Positions 33,172 through 43,071 of a DNA stretch of 64,000 bases are shown piece after piece; positions within the stretch are counted from its first letter, which is position 1; each line of letters begins with the position of its first letter. The notes under the pieces are model-generated. The model was not told the origin of the DNA. It saw nothing but the letters and a program-made list of their open reading frames with translations, and made no database searches. This stretch comes from Gammaproteobacteria bacterium (lineage in GTDB: Bacteria; Pseudomonadota; Gammaproteobacteria; GRL18), in contig JADGEK010000007.1 in assembly GCA_016744395.1 (NCBI GenBank), positions 1 to 64,000 of the forward strand. Reading direction: 5' to 3'. A program made the translations under genes and the position numbers.

Positions 33172-35193
33172 TTAAATCCACTCTTTAAGGGGGCGGGGTT
33201 TGCCAAGATAGTAACCTTGACCATAGGTAATGCCAATTTTTTTGAGCTCTTTAACGTCTTCTTCAGTTTCGACATATTCTGCAATAGTTTCTTGGTTTCG
33301 AAGCTGACTGATGTCGTGAGTATAACGGATCATTGCATGATCGACCGGATCAGTTAACATATCACGGATGAAACTTCCGTCAATTTTAACAACATCAAAT
33401 GGCAGATTTTTTAAATATTCAAATGAAGCCATGCCCGTACCAAAATCATCTAAAGCAAAACCAATGCCTTTGCTTCTACAATAATTAATAAATTCAGAAG
33501 CTTGTGTTAAATTACCTACGGCGGATGTTTCTGTTATTTCCAGCTCAAGAAGTTCCCAGGGAAAATCAAAGGTCTCAATGGCTTCTTTGACTGTCTCCTG
33601 GAAGTCCAGATTATTCAATGTACCACCTGCTAAATTAATATGAGCAGAATGTAATTGGGCAATATGTTCTGGATGTTGGTAAACGCTTTTAAGGTAAGTC
33701 GTCAGTACAAAAATATCAATTTCAACCATCATGTTATAACGCTCAGCAGTGGACAAAAAACTGTCAGGCGGCATGAATTGATTGTTGCTATCCCACATTC
33801 GGATTAACACTTCATATGAAATTTTATCATCGTCGTATTGTAATGGGACGATGGCTTGTGCGAAGAGTTCGAAGCGAGAAGGACCATCCTGTAAAGCTTC
33901 TTTGATAAAACCTGCGACAGTAATATCGTTGCTGGTTTCATTGCTACCCTTATTATCAGCATTATAGACATACAGTTTGTTATGCCCAGTTGCTTTAGCT
34001 GTATAAAAGGCTATATCTGCTGTTTTTATGAGTTCTTCAAGTGTATATTCACAAGGTTTGAAAAGGACCATGCCAATTGAAGCTGATACTGTAATGGCAT
34101 TTCCGTCCCCAAAAAATCGAAAATCTTTTAAACGTTCCAGTTGTTTATGTGCAAAATCACTGGCTTCTTGTTTTGATGTCTTTTTGATCAGTAGAAAAAA
34201 ATCATCACCACCTACTCTGGCGAGCGTCATGTTTTTAGGCATGTCATGTTTTAGATGATGAGCAATCATTTTTAGTAGCTCATCGCCTGCAGTATGGCCA
34301 ACAGAATCATTGATGAGTTTAAAGTGATCAAGATCGATACTTAATAAAGCATGTTGTTCATTTGTATTGTTTTGTGATTTGAGAACGCTGAGGATGTCTT
34401 GTTCAATGGCATATCGATTATATAAACCCGTAAGGCTGTCATGGCGACTTCGAAAATGTAATAAGTTCGTTGTTTTTTTGACTTGGCTGATCATTTCATT
34501 GTAGCCATCAAAAAGTGATTTTACTTCGTTCTTAGCTTGAGTTGAAACGCTGTGATATTTATTTTCTAGCACATTATTATTTCTCATCGCATCGGCTAAA
34601 GCACGAAAAGGTTGAGTAAAAAGCCAACTGATCCTCCAGGCAATGACTAGGCCAATGAGCAATAAAATAGGGAAAATAAGTAGTAGGGTGAGAAAATGTT
34701 CGTGTAAGCGAGTTTGGTACTGCTCAGGATTAATGACAATGAGTGCCTGGCCAAACGCATAATCATCTGCCTGGACTGGAATTTGAAGAAACAAGCGATC
34801 TTTTTCCGAAAACCAGGATTGACCCAGTAGTAATTTTTTACCTTTAAGTTCATTGGTATAATCTAAGTCACCATGGCTTAGAATGGCTTCATTGTTTTCA
34901 TTGAATAAAACCAAAGCATCAACCGATTTAAATCCACTGATACGAAATGCAATATCAGAATAAATGTCTGCTTCTGGTGATATGAGAGCTTGTAGCAAAT
35001 CATTATTAAGAGAACGCCCCAGCGTCATTGCCTGCTCTACGGCAATGGTACGACGTTCCTGATGATCAAACCAGGTAACCATCGCTAAAGTGGTGAGTTC
35101 AATGATAATAAGCAAAATGGCAATTAAGCTGATTAATTGATTTCGAATACTGAGTTTTTGCCACATAATAAGGGTGACAGCTCCTTCACTCAC
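33172..35193 (-). CDS. Membrane GGDEF-EAL protein with variant motifs
   Basis: This is a 673-residue cyclic-di-GMP signalling protein. Two membrane segments flank a periplasmic domain (about 17-40 and 170-195), followed by a HAMP-like linker, a GGDEF domain with the signature RVGGDDFFLL and an EAL domain. The EAL signature is EVL (SYEVLIRMW). DDFGTGMASF and KIDGSF are intact, but AEGVET is AEYVET. Phosphodiesterase activity is plausible but not certain. The start is GTG at 35193; an ATG at 35166 is an alternative. Downstream of the rhodanese gene with a 28-base gap, so likely cotranscribed. Confidence 0.9.
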   Translation of the reverse strand: MSEGAVTLIMWQKLSIRNQLISLIAILLIIIELTTLAMVTWFDHQERRTIAVEQAMTLGRSLNNDLLQALISPEADIYSDIAFRISGFKSVDALVLFNENNEAILSHGDLDYTNELKGKKLLLGQSWFSEKDRLFLQIPVQADDYAFGQALIVINPEQYQTRLHEHFLTLLLIFPILLLIGLVIAWRISWLFTQPFRALADAMRNNNVLENKYHSVSTQAKNEVKSLFDGYNEMISQVKKTTNLLHFRSRHDSLTGLYNRYAIEQDILSVLKSQNNTNEQHALLSIDLDHFKLINDSVGHTAGDELLKMIAHHLKHDMPKNMTLARVGGDDFFLLIKKTSKQEASDFAHKQLERLKDFRFFGDGNAITVSASIGMVLFKPCEYTLEELIKTADIAFYTAKATGHNKLYVYNADNKGSNETSNDITVAGFIKEALQDGPSRFELFAQAIVPLQYDDDKISYEVLIRMWDSNNQFMPPDSFLSTAERYNMMVEIDIFVLTTYLKSVYQHPEHIAQLHSAHINLAGGTLNNLDFQETVKEAIETFDFPWELLELEITETSAVGNLTQASEFINYCRSKGIGFALDDFGTGMASFEYLKNLPFDVVKIDGSFIRDMLTDPVDHAMIRYTHDISQLRNQETIAEYVETEEDVKELKKIGITYGQGYYLGKPRPLKEWI

Positions 35194-35221
35194 CTATGAT
35201 TGAACAGGAAGCTTTAAATCA

Positions 35222-36082
35222 TTATTTTTCAATTGGAAGTTTATAATCATTTCCCCATTCATTCCATGATGCATCGTAGTTAGATACATCATAGCCCAGC
35301 TCTCTCAATGCCAAATAGTTTGCGGATGAGACTCGTCCAATGGCACAATATATAACGACTTTCTTTTCCTTTGGTATATTGCTGTATATCTGTGTTAATT
35401 GCTCAAGTGGTTTCAAGCTGGCAAATCCTGCATCGACAGAAATATTGTGCGAAGCTGGAATACTAAGAGCGGTGGGAATGTGCCCAAAGCGTTTTGCTGA
35501 AGAGGTCTCACCGCTATAATCTGATGCACTTCTCGCATCAATGACCAGCTGATTATTGTTGCGTGTTGCCAGTTGCGTGGTGAATTTGCTTGCCAGGCGT
35601 TTATGATTTATTGTGGCAATGTATTGACTGGGAAAGACTTTGTGTTCTTTAAAGCTCACAGGATAGGCTTTATTCAGCCAGTCATCAAAACCATGGTCCA
35701 GTACTTTTACGTGCTTTAAACCATAAACCTCCAGTATCCAGAACAGTCTGGCAGCATCGACTAAATCACCATTATCATAAACAATCACACGTGAGTTTTT
35801 TGTGATGCCCAATAAACGAAAATTCTTTTGAGTGTCTTCTGGCTGACTTATTTTGCCATTGAATTTCTGGTTTTTATAAGTCAAAGTAATGGGAAAACTA
35901 TAAGCACCATCAATGTGGCCTGCTTGATAGTCTTCTGAGCTACGTGCATCAAGAATGATCAACTGGCTGTTGAGCAATTGTTCTTTTAATTGCTCAGGGG
36001 AAATTCTAAGCGACTCTGAAAAGGTTGTTTTTGAAAGAATGATTAGACTTAAACTGCATAGAAATATCATTGTTTTTTTCAT
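35222..36082 (-). CDS. Exported tandem-rhodanese sulfurtransferase
   Basis: This is a 286-residue protein with a signal peptide (MKKTMIFLCSLSLIILS, cleavage near TTFS). The first rhodanese domain lacks a catalytic cysteine (VYDNGDLVDAAR). The second carries the active loop CAIGRVSSA. This is the two-domain thiosulfate:cyanide sulfurtransferase layout. Acting in the periplasm, it could move sulfane sulfur in a sulfur oxidizer. It is the first gene before the GGDEF-EAL gene. Confidence 0.92.
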   Translation of the reverse strand: MKKTMIFLCSLSLIILSKTTFSESLRISPEQLKEQLLNSQLIILDARSSEDYQAGHIDGAYSFPITLTYKNQKFNGKISQPEDTQKNFRLLGITKNSRVIVYDNGDLVDAARLFWILEVYGLKHVKVLDHGFDDWLNKAYPVSFKEHKVFPSQYIATINHKRLASKFTTQLATRNNNQLVIDARSASDYSGETSSAKRFGHIPTALSIPASHNISVDAGFASLKPLEQLTQIYSNIPKEKKVVIYCAIGRVSSANYLALRELGYDVSNYDASWNEWGNDYKLPIEK

Positions 36083-36282
36083 AAAAAAATTAACCTGACC
36101 TCTTAATCTACAGATAAGAAAAGTATAGGTTATATTATTAAATATGATAGTTTACCCCTGAATTATTATTGACATGCATGGTTATGTTGATTTGCGTTTA
36201 TCAACGGTTGATATGGGGGGGTGTTGCAAGAACTAATTCAAGGTAACCAATACGATGCGCGGTATGGAATGATGTAAATACT

Positions 36283-36316
36283 TTTGATAAGATTTTAATC
36301 TAAATATCTTATCAAA
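36283..36316 (+). promoter_or_regulatory. Stem-loop just upstream of the 36328 gene
   Basis: TTTGATAAGAT (36283-36293) pairs perfectly with ATCTTATCAAA (36306-36316), with a 12-base loop, 11 bases before the ATG at 36328. It could be a regulator site (dyad) or a 5' leader hairpin limiting translation. Confidence 0.6.
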
Positions 36317-36327
36317 GAGCCCCAAAA

Positions 36328-36747
36328 ATGCTAAGTCAAATAAAAAAGAATTCTCTTTCACTGATCAGTCTTGTCGTTGCACTTTCTGCTCTATCCTATA
36401 ATACCTGGAGAAACGAACAGTCAGAATATAACCGAAACATTAGAAACGCTGGTTTTGAAGTGTTGTTGCATGTTGGTGAAATTCAGCGAATAGTCTATTT
36501 GGCTCACTATGATAAGGATACTCAGCGAGGCAACCCTCGTAGTGGTTGGGTTGAAATTTTGGTTATCAAAGATCTCAGTCAGTTAATGCCTGCGGAGGTA
36601 AACAAAGCATCGGATGAACTCTATGACAGTTGGAGTGAATACTGGGATATTTTAGGGACTAATTCAGATATTGGTGTGGCTGATATTGATAATAAAATTA
36701 ATCAATTACGAAAAAAAGTATTGACTAGTCTCAAAGTTCTTGAATAA
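36328..36747 (+). CDS. Membrane-anchored protein of unknown function, 139 residues
   Basis: One N-terminal membrane segment (SLSLISLVVALSALSYN, about residues 9-25) is followed by a soluble helical domain. There is no signal cleavage site, so it is an inner-membrane protein facing the periplasm or cytoplasm. The ribosome binding site is poor and lies next to a stem-loop. No family recognised. Confidence 0.6.
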   Translation: MLSQIKKNSLSLISLVVALSALSYNTWRNEQSEYNRNIRNAGFEVLLHVGEIQRIVYLAHYDKDTQRGNPRSGWVEILVIKDLSQLMPAEVNKASDELYDSWSEYWDILGTNSDIGVADIDNKINQLRKKVLTSLKVLE

Positions 36748-36795
36748 TATCAATAGATTCTAACACTGTCTTAATTTAAAAATAGCGATCATAAA

Positions 36796-36978
36796 ATGAG
36801 ACTAATTATTATTTTTATTGTTCAGTCGGTTATCGCACTTCAGAATTTGCAAGGTGGCATTTTTCGTTGGTATAACGAGCACCACCAGGTCATAAATGAT
36901 AAAGGCTTTACTGATGATATGCATCATAGTGATGAATCATGGGCTGATCTCATTAATAAACGATCATCAGGATTATAA
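36796..36978 (+). CDS. Doubtful small protein, 60 residues
   Basis: A hydrophobic start (MRLIIIFIVQSVIALQN) is followed by histidine-rich sequence (NEHHQVIND, DDMHHSDESW). There is no clear ribosome binding site. It may be a real exported or anchored peptide, or chance. Neighbours on both sides are unknown proteins on the same strand. Confidence 0.3.
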   Translation: MRLIIIFIVQSVIALQNLQGGIFRWYNEHHQVINDKGFTDDMHHSDESWADLINKRSSGL

Positions 36979-37027
36979 GTTTGTTAATGGGGCTACCCGT
37001 ATCGATTAGATTAATAAGGAATAACTT

Positions 37028-37516
37028 ATGAAATTAACCAGGAGCTTGTGTGTCGCAATTGTTGAAGTTGTTTCAAAAGATAAAGAAGCAAAAAAGAGAA
37101 TTGATAGTTTTTTGTCTACAGTGATGCCCGATGGTTTGGGGTGGACAGGTTCGGCCAGAAATTATGGCTTCGCTCTTAAGGAAACATTTTTTGGTAATGG
37201 TAACCCGACGAAAGAGCAAGAGTTATTAATTTGCTATGGTATTGCTGAGTATACTGCAAAAATACTCAATATAGCGATTTCAAAAGTAAAGGCAGGGTCT
37301 ACGCTTAGTATTATTGAAAAAGTCTCATACATCAATCGGGATTTACATGGTATCGCTCATCAAGCAACATTGTTTAAACTCCTAAATGGAACAGAATTTG
37401 TTTTTGACTGGCATGCAACTTTAAGTTCTAAAAATCCATTGATATATAGGACAGTGAAAGACTTTGAAGAAGGAACAAATTCAGTTATGTTTGAAAATTT
37501 TGTTGATAGTCGTTGA
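37028..37516 (+). CDS. Protein of unknown function, 162 residues
   Basis: This is a soluble protein (MKLTRSLCVAIVEVVSKDK start; GLGWTGSARNYGFALKETFFG; a DFEEGTNSVMFENF end). AAGGAATAACTT before the ATG is a good ribosome binding site. It has no membrane segment or signal. No family recognised. The region 36.3-37.7 kb consists only of unknown small genes and may be a variable island. Confidence 0.65.
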   Translation: MKLTRSLCVAIVEVVSKDKEAKKRIDSFLSTVMPDGLGWTGSARNYGFALKETFFGNGNPTKEQELLICYGIAEYTAKILNIAISKVKAGSTLSIIEKVSYINRDLHGIAHQATLFKLLNGTEFVFDWHATLSSKNPLIYRTVKDFEEGTNSVMFENFVDSR

Positions 37517-37767
37517 GTGTTATTGGCTTTCACTGTTTTTCAATTGATATTGAAAAACAGGAACACTATGGGACTCGAAAAGCTTATGAGCGAATGGAGT
37601 TGTCAGGTGATCGTTATCAATTAACGGCGCAAGAAGCTTCTTTTATTCACTCCTCGTTACACCATAGAGGAAGTTGATGCACTATCCTGAATTAATTTAT
37701 TTGACTGAAACTACTTATATCAGGTATGTTTATTATGGGTATAGTCAGGTTTAGTCAGGAATTTCTT

Positions 37768-38298
37768 ATGAAAAAAATAATTACATTTACTTTTAGTTTT
37801 TTACTGTTAATAATTTCAACATCAATATCAGCATTCAATTTTAAAAGCAGTGATTTTGCTGGGGGCGATGGTGGCAATTATCGTGATGACTGTGATAGTG
37901 TTGCCTGGGGAAGCGAAGACTGTAGCCATGACCGCAATAGCGCAATGAGATGGAGTAGTGGTAAAATGGACTCAGGTCGCTGGGGTGGCGGCCCCTTTAA
38001 TACAGACAGCCGTAACTGGGGCGGTGCTCCATGGAATTGGGGCGGTAGCAATAGCCCCTGGAATAGTAACCCCCAAGGCTGGAATAATAGAAATTGGAGA
38101 GAGAGCAGAGAACCTTGGAATCCAGGTAATCATGGCTATAATACCCCTTATCCCTATCCTTACCAATATCCTAACTACAATCCTTACCCTTATCGTCATG
38201 CCCCTTATAATAATCATTACGGCACCCCTTATAATGCTGGGCCTGGTTCAGCACCTGGCATTCCCCAAAATCCAGCCTTAGATGCTGAAAGGAAATAA
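37768..38298 (+). CDS. Exported W/N/G/P/Y-rich protein, sulfur-globule-protein-like
   Basis: This is a 176-residue protein with a signal peptide (MKKIITFTFSFLLLIIS, cleavage after ISA). The mature part is low complexity. First come repeats of the type W-G-G-x-P-W/F-N (for example RWGGGPFN, NWGGAPWNWGG), then a P-Y-rich tail (YPYPYQYPNYNPYPY). This composition is typical of sulfur globule envelope proteins of periplasmic sulfur-storing bacteria. I chose the ATG at 37768 because CAGGA lies 7 bases upstream and it starts a proper signal peptide. Other structural envelope roles cannot be excluded. Confidence 0.7.
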   Translation: MKKIITFTFSFLLLIISTSISAFNFKSSDFAGGDGGNYRDDCDSVAWGSEDCSHDRNSAMRWSSGKMDSGRWGGGPFNTDSRNWGGAPWNWGGSNSPWNSNPQGWNNRNWRESREPWNPGNHGYNTPYPYPYQYPNYNPYPYRHAPYNNHYGTPYNAGPGSAPGIPQNPALDAERK

Positions 38299-38311
38299 AA
38301 TTAAAAAAAGA

Positions 38312-41300
38312 CTAAGAGGTGACTGTTTTTTGTAAATGAAACAGGCGATACAGTATCGGGATCAGTATCAGGCTGACCAGCATTGAGAAACTCAGTCCCC
38401 AGACAATGACAACCGCCAGAGGCTGTAACATTTCTGCACCGTCGCCTAAACCTATGGATAGAGGCAACATGCCGACAACCGTTGTAAGAGTCGTCATCAG
38501 AATAGGGCGCAGCCTTAAGCGAGCGGCATGGCTGATGGCTTTATTTAATGGTGAACCTGATTTACGCTCAATTTCAATTTGTTCCACCAGTACAATGGCA
38601 TTATTGACGACAATGCCTGCCAGCATGATTAAGCCCAGCCAGACAGGCATAGAAACGGGCAGTTCCCGGAAGTAAAGTCCAGCAGCAACCCCTATGAGCA
38701 TAAAGGGTATCGCCATAAGAATAATCAGTGGATTTTTCAAGGACTCATACTGAACCGTCATGACGACAAACACTAAAAAAATAGCCAGGCCAAAAAGAAT
38801 CATACTCATATCACGGCCTTCTTTGATTTCTTTACTGCCACTGCCGTTATAAAGATAATAGCCCTCGGGTAAAGGAAAATCTTTTAATTGTTCATCGATG
38901 GTATTCATGACTTGTAGCAGGTGGTCATCATCAACCAAACTGGCAGTGATTTCGACAATTCGTTGTTGATTGTCGCGCTCAATGACAGAGGGTGAAGCGG
39001 CAAACTCAAGAAAGGCCACTTCATTAAGATAAACGGGCTGGCCATTGTGATGTTTAATTAAAATATGCTTTAAATCATCGTTGGATAATATCGTTGAACG
39101 TGATAAGCGTATGCGGATGTTATGTTCACGATCCTTTTCAATAAAATCCGAAACCACCAGACCGTCTAGAGCGACTTTCAATGCGTAACCAATATCACTG
39201 GCTTTGATGCCCAAATCAGCAGCACGTTGGCGACGCACTTTTAATTTAAGTTCTTTGGTATTTTCTTCATAAGTTTGTTTTAGATTTCTTAAATCTTCCA
39301 CTGAGCTTAACTTTTCAACCAGTTGATTGCCAATTTCATTGAGTGTTTCTAAATTTTCACCCTGAACACGGATGCTGACTTTTTCATCACTCTTTCCAAG
39401 ACGAACACCGCGAACGCCACGCACAAAAAGGCGGGTTTTAATGCCTGTTAAGTTTAATGCTGCAATTTTAGGTTTGACTGAACTGATCCATTGCTGTGCA
39501 TCCATTGTACGTTGTGAGCTGGATGTGAGTTGAATTTTAATGGAACTGGAATTACTGCTTTCTCTTTGTGAACGTCCGTAAACACTACCACCAATAGTGC
39601 TAAAGACAGTAATGACCTCTTTATCTTCAAGTAGAACTGTTTCAATTTTGTCAACCACTTGGTTCATTTCATCCAGACGCATACCTGGCTCACCATAGAT
39701 ACTCACATACACTCGTCCTTCATCAATTGTGGGCAGAAAAATTTGTTGTTCATTGATAATAAATTGTGCACTGAAATATAACGCAGGAATTAAAATAATA
39801 AAAGGTATCCAGCCATGGAGGATAATAAAATTCACCAGTTTTTCATAAGCAGCTGAAATGGCGGTAAATATTTTCTTAGGTTTCTTTTTGGAGCTTTTCT
39901 TGAGTTGAGCTGCAAGACTGGGGACAACCGTCAGTGACACCAGCATTGAGGCGACTATGGCTGCCGAGATGGTGATGATCAGTTCTTTAAATAGCAGACC
40001 GACCAGGCCACTCATAAACAGGAAGGGGAGCACCGCAGCCAGATTGGTGCTGGTGGATGCAACGATGGCACTATTGACTTCATTAGCTGCTTGTAAGGCA
40101 GGGTTAGAGGCTTGCAAGGTACTATCATTTTGCTGGTGTCGGGAAATATTTTCCAGCATAACAATGGTGCTGTCCACCAGCATACCAATGCCTAATGCCA
40201 AGCCACCTAAGGTCATAATATTCAGTGTAAGGCCTGTGATTTCCATGATAAGAAAGGTAATAACAATAGCCAGCGGTATGGCTGTACCGATGATTAATGT
40301 TCGGCGTAAGTCACCAAGAAAAAAATACACCACGAGCATGGCTAAAAATGCACCTGAAAGTGCTGCACGTGAGGCATTGTTTAAAGCGTGTTTAATAAAA
40401 ACAGCCTGGTCATCCACTGCAGTGACTTGAATGTCCTGTGGAATCAGTTGGTCTTCTTTTAATTGTTTGATACGTTGATGAATAGCATCAACGACTGCGA
40501 CGGTATTAGCCTGAGGCTGCTTTTGTATGGACAGCTTAACGCCTTCCATACCATTGAGACGAATACTGACTCTTTCGTCTTCATTGGTATCCAGTATTTT
40601 AGCCACTTCATTCAGTTTGACTGCATTATCGACTTGTTGTGTTCTATCGCTGATTAAAGGTAGCTCGGCCAAATCATCCAGCGAATCAAAACGGGCATCG
40701 GTGCGGGTGCTCAACTCATCAAATTCTGTGTAAATTCGACCTGCTGCAATGTCACGGTTTTCATTTTTAATCAGTGTTTCAATGTCTTCAAAACTGAGCT
40801 GATGGGGAATCAGGCGCTGTTGATCAATGATGACCTGGATTTCTCTGACCAGACCGCCACCCAATTCGGTGGATGCCACACCTGGAATGTTAATAAACCA
40901 CTTGCTTAACTGATAATCGGCATAACTTCTCAATTCAATGGGTGATTTCTTATCAGAGCTGACAATAAATTCAATCACTGGAATTTGGGAAGGATCGCGT
41001 TTGTAAATAATGGGGGGATCAATGGAATCGGGCAAAAAGCGTTTTGCTCGATCAAGGCGGTTGCTGGCATCACGTAAAGCAACATCAATATCTGTCCCAT
41101 AAGGAAAACTTAAATCGACTGAACTGCGGCTTTCAGTGGTTCGTGACTGGACGGAAATGGCACCTTCAGTGATGGCCAGTTGTTCTTCTAACTGGCGAGT
41201 CACTTTGTCTTCCATGATGGAAGCGGGCACTCCTGTATCAACAATTCTGACTCTGACATCAGGATAGATAATATCGGGTAATAAGTTGACACCAAGGCGT

Positions 41301-41419
41301 TGCAACATAAATAAGCCCAGAACCAGTAAGGCCAGAGCGATCATATTGACACCAATTGGATGTTTAATTGCCCATGCGGCAATATTCGAGCTGGTTTGAG
41401 ATTGCTTATTGGTCAACAT
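38312..41419 (-). CDS. RND-family efflux transporter, inner-membrane pump
   Basis: This is a 1035-residue AcrB/MdtB-type permease with twelve membrane segments and two large periplasmic loops. The sequence of TM2-4 (GAFLAMLVVYFFLGDLRRTL, GGLALGIGMLVDSTIVMLENI) and the second half (GIVVNNAIVLVEQIE) is typical. It exports hydrophobic compounds or metals, driven by protons. Partnered by the adaptor at 41562. No TolC-type outer membrane gene is in the window. Start ATG at 41419. Confidence 0.95.
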   Translation of the reverse strand: MLTNKQSQTSSNIAAWAIKHPIGVNMIALALLVLGLFMLQRLGVNLLPDIIYPDVRVRIVDTGVPASIMEDKVTRQLEEQLAITEGAISVQSRTTESRSSVDLSFPYGTDIDVALRDASNRLDRAKRFLPDSIDPPIIYKRDPSQIPVIEFIVSSDKKSPIELRSYADYQLSKWFINIPGVASTELGGGLVREIQVIIDQQRLIPHQLSFEDIETLIKNENRDIAAGRIYTEFDELSTRTDARFDSLDDLAELPLISDRTQQVDNAVKLNEVAKILDTNEDERVSIRLNGMEGVKLSIQKQPQANTVAVVDAIHQRIKQLKEDQLIPQDIQVTAVDDQAVFIKHALNNASRAALSGAFLAMLVVYFFLGDLRRTLIIGTAIPLAIVITFLIMEITGLTLNIMTLGGLALGIGMLVDSTIVMLENISRHQQNDSTLQASNPALQAANEVNSAIVASTSTNLAAVLPFLFMSGLVGLLFKELIITISAAIVASMLVSLTVVPSLAAQLKKSSKKKPKKIFTAISAAYEKLVNFIILHGWIPFIILIPALYFSAQFIINEQQIFLPTIDEGRVYVSIYGEPGMRLDEMNQVVDKIETVLLEDKEVITVFSTIGGSVYGRSQRESSNSSSIKIQLTSSSQRTMDAQQWISSVKPKIAALNLTGIKTRLFVRGVRGVRLGKSDEKVSIRVQGENLETLNEIGNQLVEKLSSVEDLRNLKQTYEENTKELKLKVRRQRAADLGIKASDIGYALKVALDGLVVSDFIEKDREHNIRIRLSRSTILSNDDLKHILIKHHNGQPVYLNEVAFLEFAASPSVIERDNQQRIVEITASLVDDDHLLQVMNTIDEQLKDFPLPEGYYLYNGSGSKEIKEGRDMSMILFGLAIFLVFVVMTVQYESLKNPLIILMAIPFMLIGVAAGLYFRELPVSMPVWLGLIMLAGIVVNNAIVLVEQIEIERKSGSPLNKAISHAARLRLRPILMTTLTTVVGMLPLSIGLGDGAEMLQPLAVVIVWGLSFSMLVSLILIPILYRLFHLQKTVTS

Positions 41420-41561
41420 AAGTTTTTAGCATTTGCTTAATAACATCCGTTACTCACATTTATTTTAAATCAGTCACTAATATTCTGCTATTAACACAGT
41501 GTTCTTAATGTTAGTTCTAAATATTGATTTTTTATATTCAGTTTTCAGGACTGGCACACTG

Positions 41562-42635
41562 TTAATGGTTAATCACATTGACTTCTTTGCCTGTGCGAAG
41601 CCCAAATAAACCTTTTTTTACGATGTTATCACCTGCTTTAAGGCCTTCCAAAACTTCCATTTTTTGAGGGTATTTTTTACCTGTAATAATACCTTGGCGT
41701 TGTATTCTATTATCAGCTAGTACAGTGAAGACATAGGCACCTTTTTGATCATAACGGATAGAGGAAAGAGGGATCACCAAAACGTCTTCTTTAGTCGTGA
41801 CTAGAATAATTCGGGCCAATTGGCCTGGTCGAGCATTGTCAGGAACAGGCTCCAGTTTGACTTCTATGAGTCCTTTACGTGTTTGGGCATTGACTTGAGG
41901 GTAGATGCGTAAGATATTGCCAGTCCATGATTGTCTGCCCAAAGCATCGACTTGGTAGCTAATGGTATCGCCTTGTTTGATTTTGCTCAGATAGAGTTCT
42001 GATAGAGGAATTTTCACAATGAGACTGCTATTATCCATCAAGCTCATAAAGTGGGTATGTAATGGTAAGACATCACCTGGCTCCACCAGTCGTTCACTGA
42101 TAATACCTGACCATGGGGCTTGTATTTTAGTGTAGCTCAGGCGTTTTTTTTGTAAGTTATAGTCTGCTTGATCGAGTGCAACCTTTGTTTTGGCTCGGAT
42201 AAGCAATTCTTTTGAGGTCAGGTTGGTTTTTGCCAGTTTGTCCAGACGACCAAAATCAATACGCGCTTGTTTTAAGGTGGCATCAGCCTTATTGTATTCT
42301 GCTTTGAAAATTGTATCATCCATTTGCGCCAGCAAATCCCCTTTTTTGACTTCATCGCCTTCATGAAAGGGGAGTGTCATGAGCATACCCTGAGCCTGGT
42401 TATAAAGATGAACGGTACGGCTAGGTTCCAATGTACCAGTAACAGTCATTTTATGATTTAGTGATTGAATTTCAGCCTGAGCGGTTTCAACGGCAGGTAA
42501 AATACGAGCAGTACGTTTTTTAGTTGCGTCTTTGTTATCGTCACAGCCACTGATGAACCCTGTGATTAAAAGAAATAATATCAGTGAAGTCTGAGATAAT
42601 AATGTATAAATAGGGATTTTAAAAATGCTTTGCAT
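41562..42635 (-). CDS. RND efflux membrane-fusion lipoprotein
   Basis: This is a 357-residue periplasmic adaptor of the AcrA/MdtA family. It has a lipoprotein signal with lipobox (LITGFISGC near residue 31), a biotinyl-lipoyl-like hairpin domain (MLMTLPFHEGDEVKKGDLLAQMDD) and a beta-barrel. I chose the ATG at 42635, which gives the lipobox at the usual place. A GTG 18 codons earlier would overlap the upstream receiver fragment. It precedes the RND pump gene with a 142-base gap. Confidence 0.92.
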   Translation of the reverse strand: MQSIFKIPIYTLLSQTSLILFLLITGFISGCDDNKDATKKRTARILPAVETAQAEIQSLNHKMTVTGTLEPSRTVHLYNQAQGMLMTLPFHEGDEVKKGDLLAQMDDTIFKAEYNKADATLKQARIDFGRLDKLAKTNLTSKELLIRAKTKVALDQADYNLQKKRLSYTKIQAPWSGIISERLVEPGDVLPLHTHFMSLMDNSSLIVKIPLSELYLSKIKQGDTISYQVDALGRQSWTGNILRIYPQVNAQTRKGLIEVKLEPVPDNARPGQLARIILVTTKEDVLVIPLSSIRYDQKGAYVFTVLADNRIQRQGIITGKKYPQKMEVLEGLKAGDNIVKKGLFGLRTGKEVNVINH

Positions 42636-42657
42636 AATATGCAATTTAATGTTCGAG

Positions 42658-42852
42658 TTAAGAGCTTGAAAGGATTTTTTTGATTCCACCTAATAACATT
42701 TTAGGTTTGTGAGGCTTTGTTACCCATGCAATAACTCCATCTAAGCCATCATGGGCTTCTATAACATTATAATTACTATCGTTAGTCGTTAAACCTGTTT
42801 TAAGCTGAATTTGAATGTTTTTTGAATCATCTACTATTAGTATTTTTGTCAT
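42658..42852 (-). pseudogene. Truncated response-regulator receiver
   Basis: The first about 42 residues are a normal receiver start (ILIVDDSKNIQIQLKTGL, then VIEAHDGLDGV). The sequence then turns into unrelated residues and stops at residue 64, before the phosphoacceptor aspartate and the rest of the fold. It is therefore a remnant, probably made by an internal deletion next to the RND operon. Confidence 0.75.
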
Positions 42853-43071
42853 TTATTACTATTTTCCATTATCCCTTGTCTACAGTGTCAATTAAGACAC
42901 TGACCATTATACAAATTTTATCAAATTTAACAATAACCTAAGTCAATATTTGCCAGGTTGGACTCACAAGTTATTATTTTAGAAAATATTAAAAAATAGT
43001 TAGAGGTGTTGTTTATTGGCTAAATTGATTAGAATGACTCTTCTTAAAATTGGTATAAAGTACATTAAGAT

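Noticed and set aside
37513..37677. 54-codon frame after the 37028 gene
   Set aside because: It would need a TTG overlapping the previous stop, has no ribosome binding site and matches nothing known. Could be a remnant but is not supportable.
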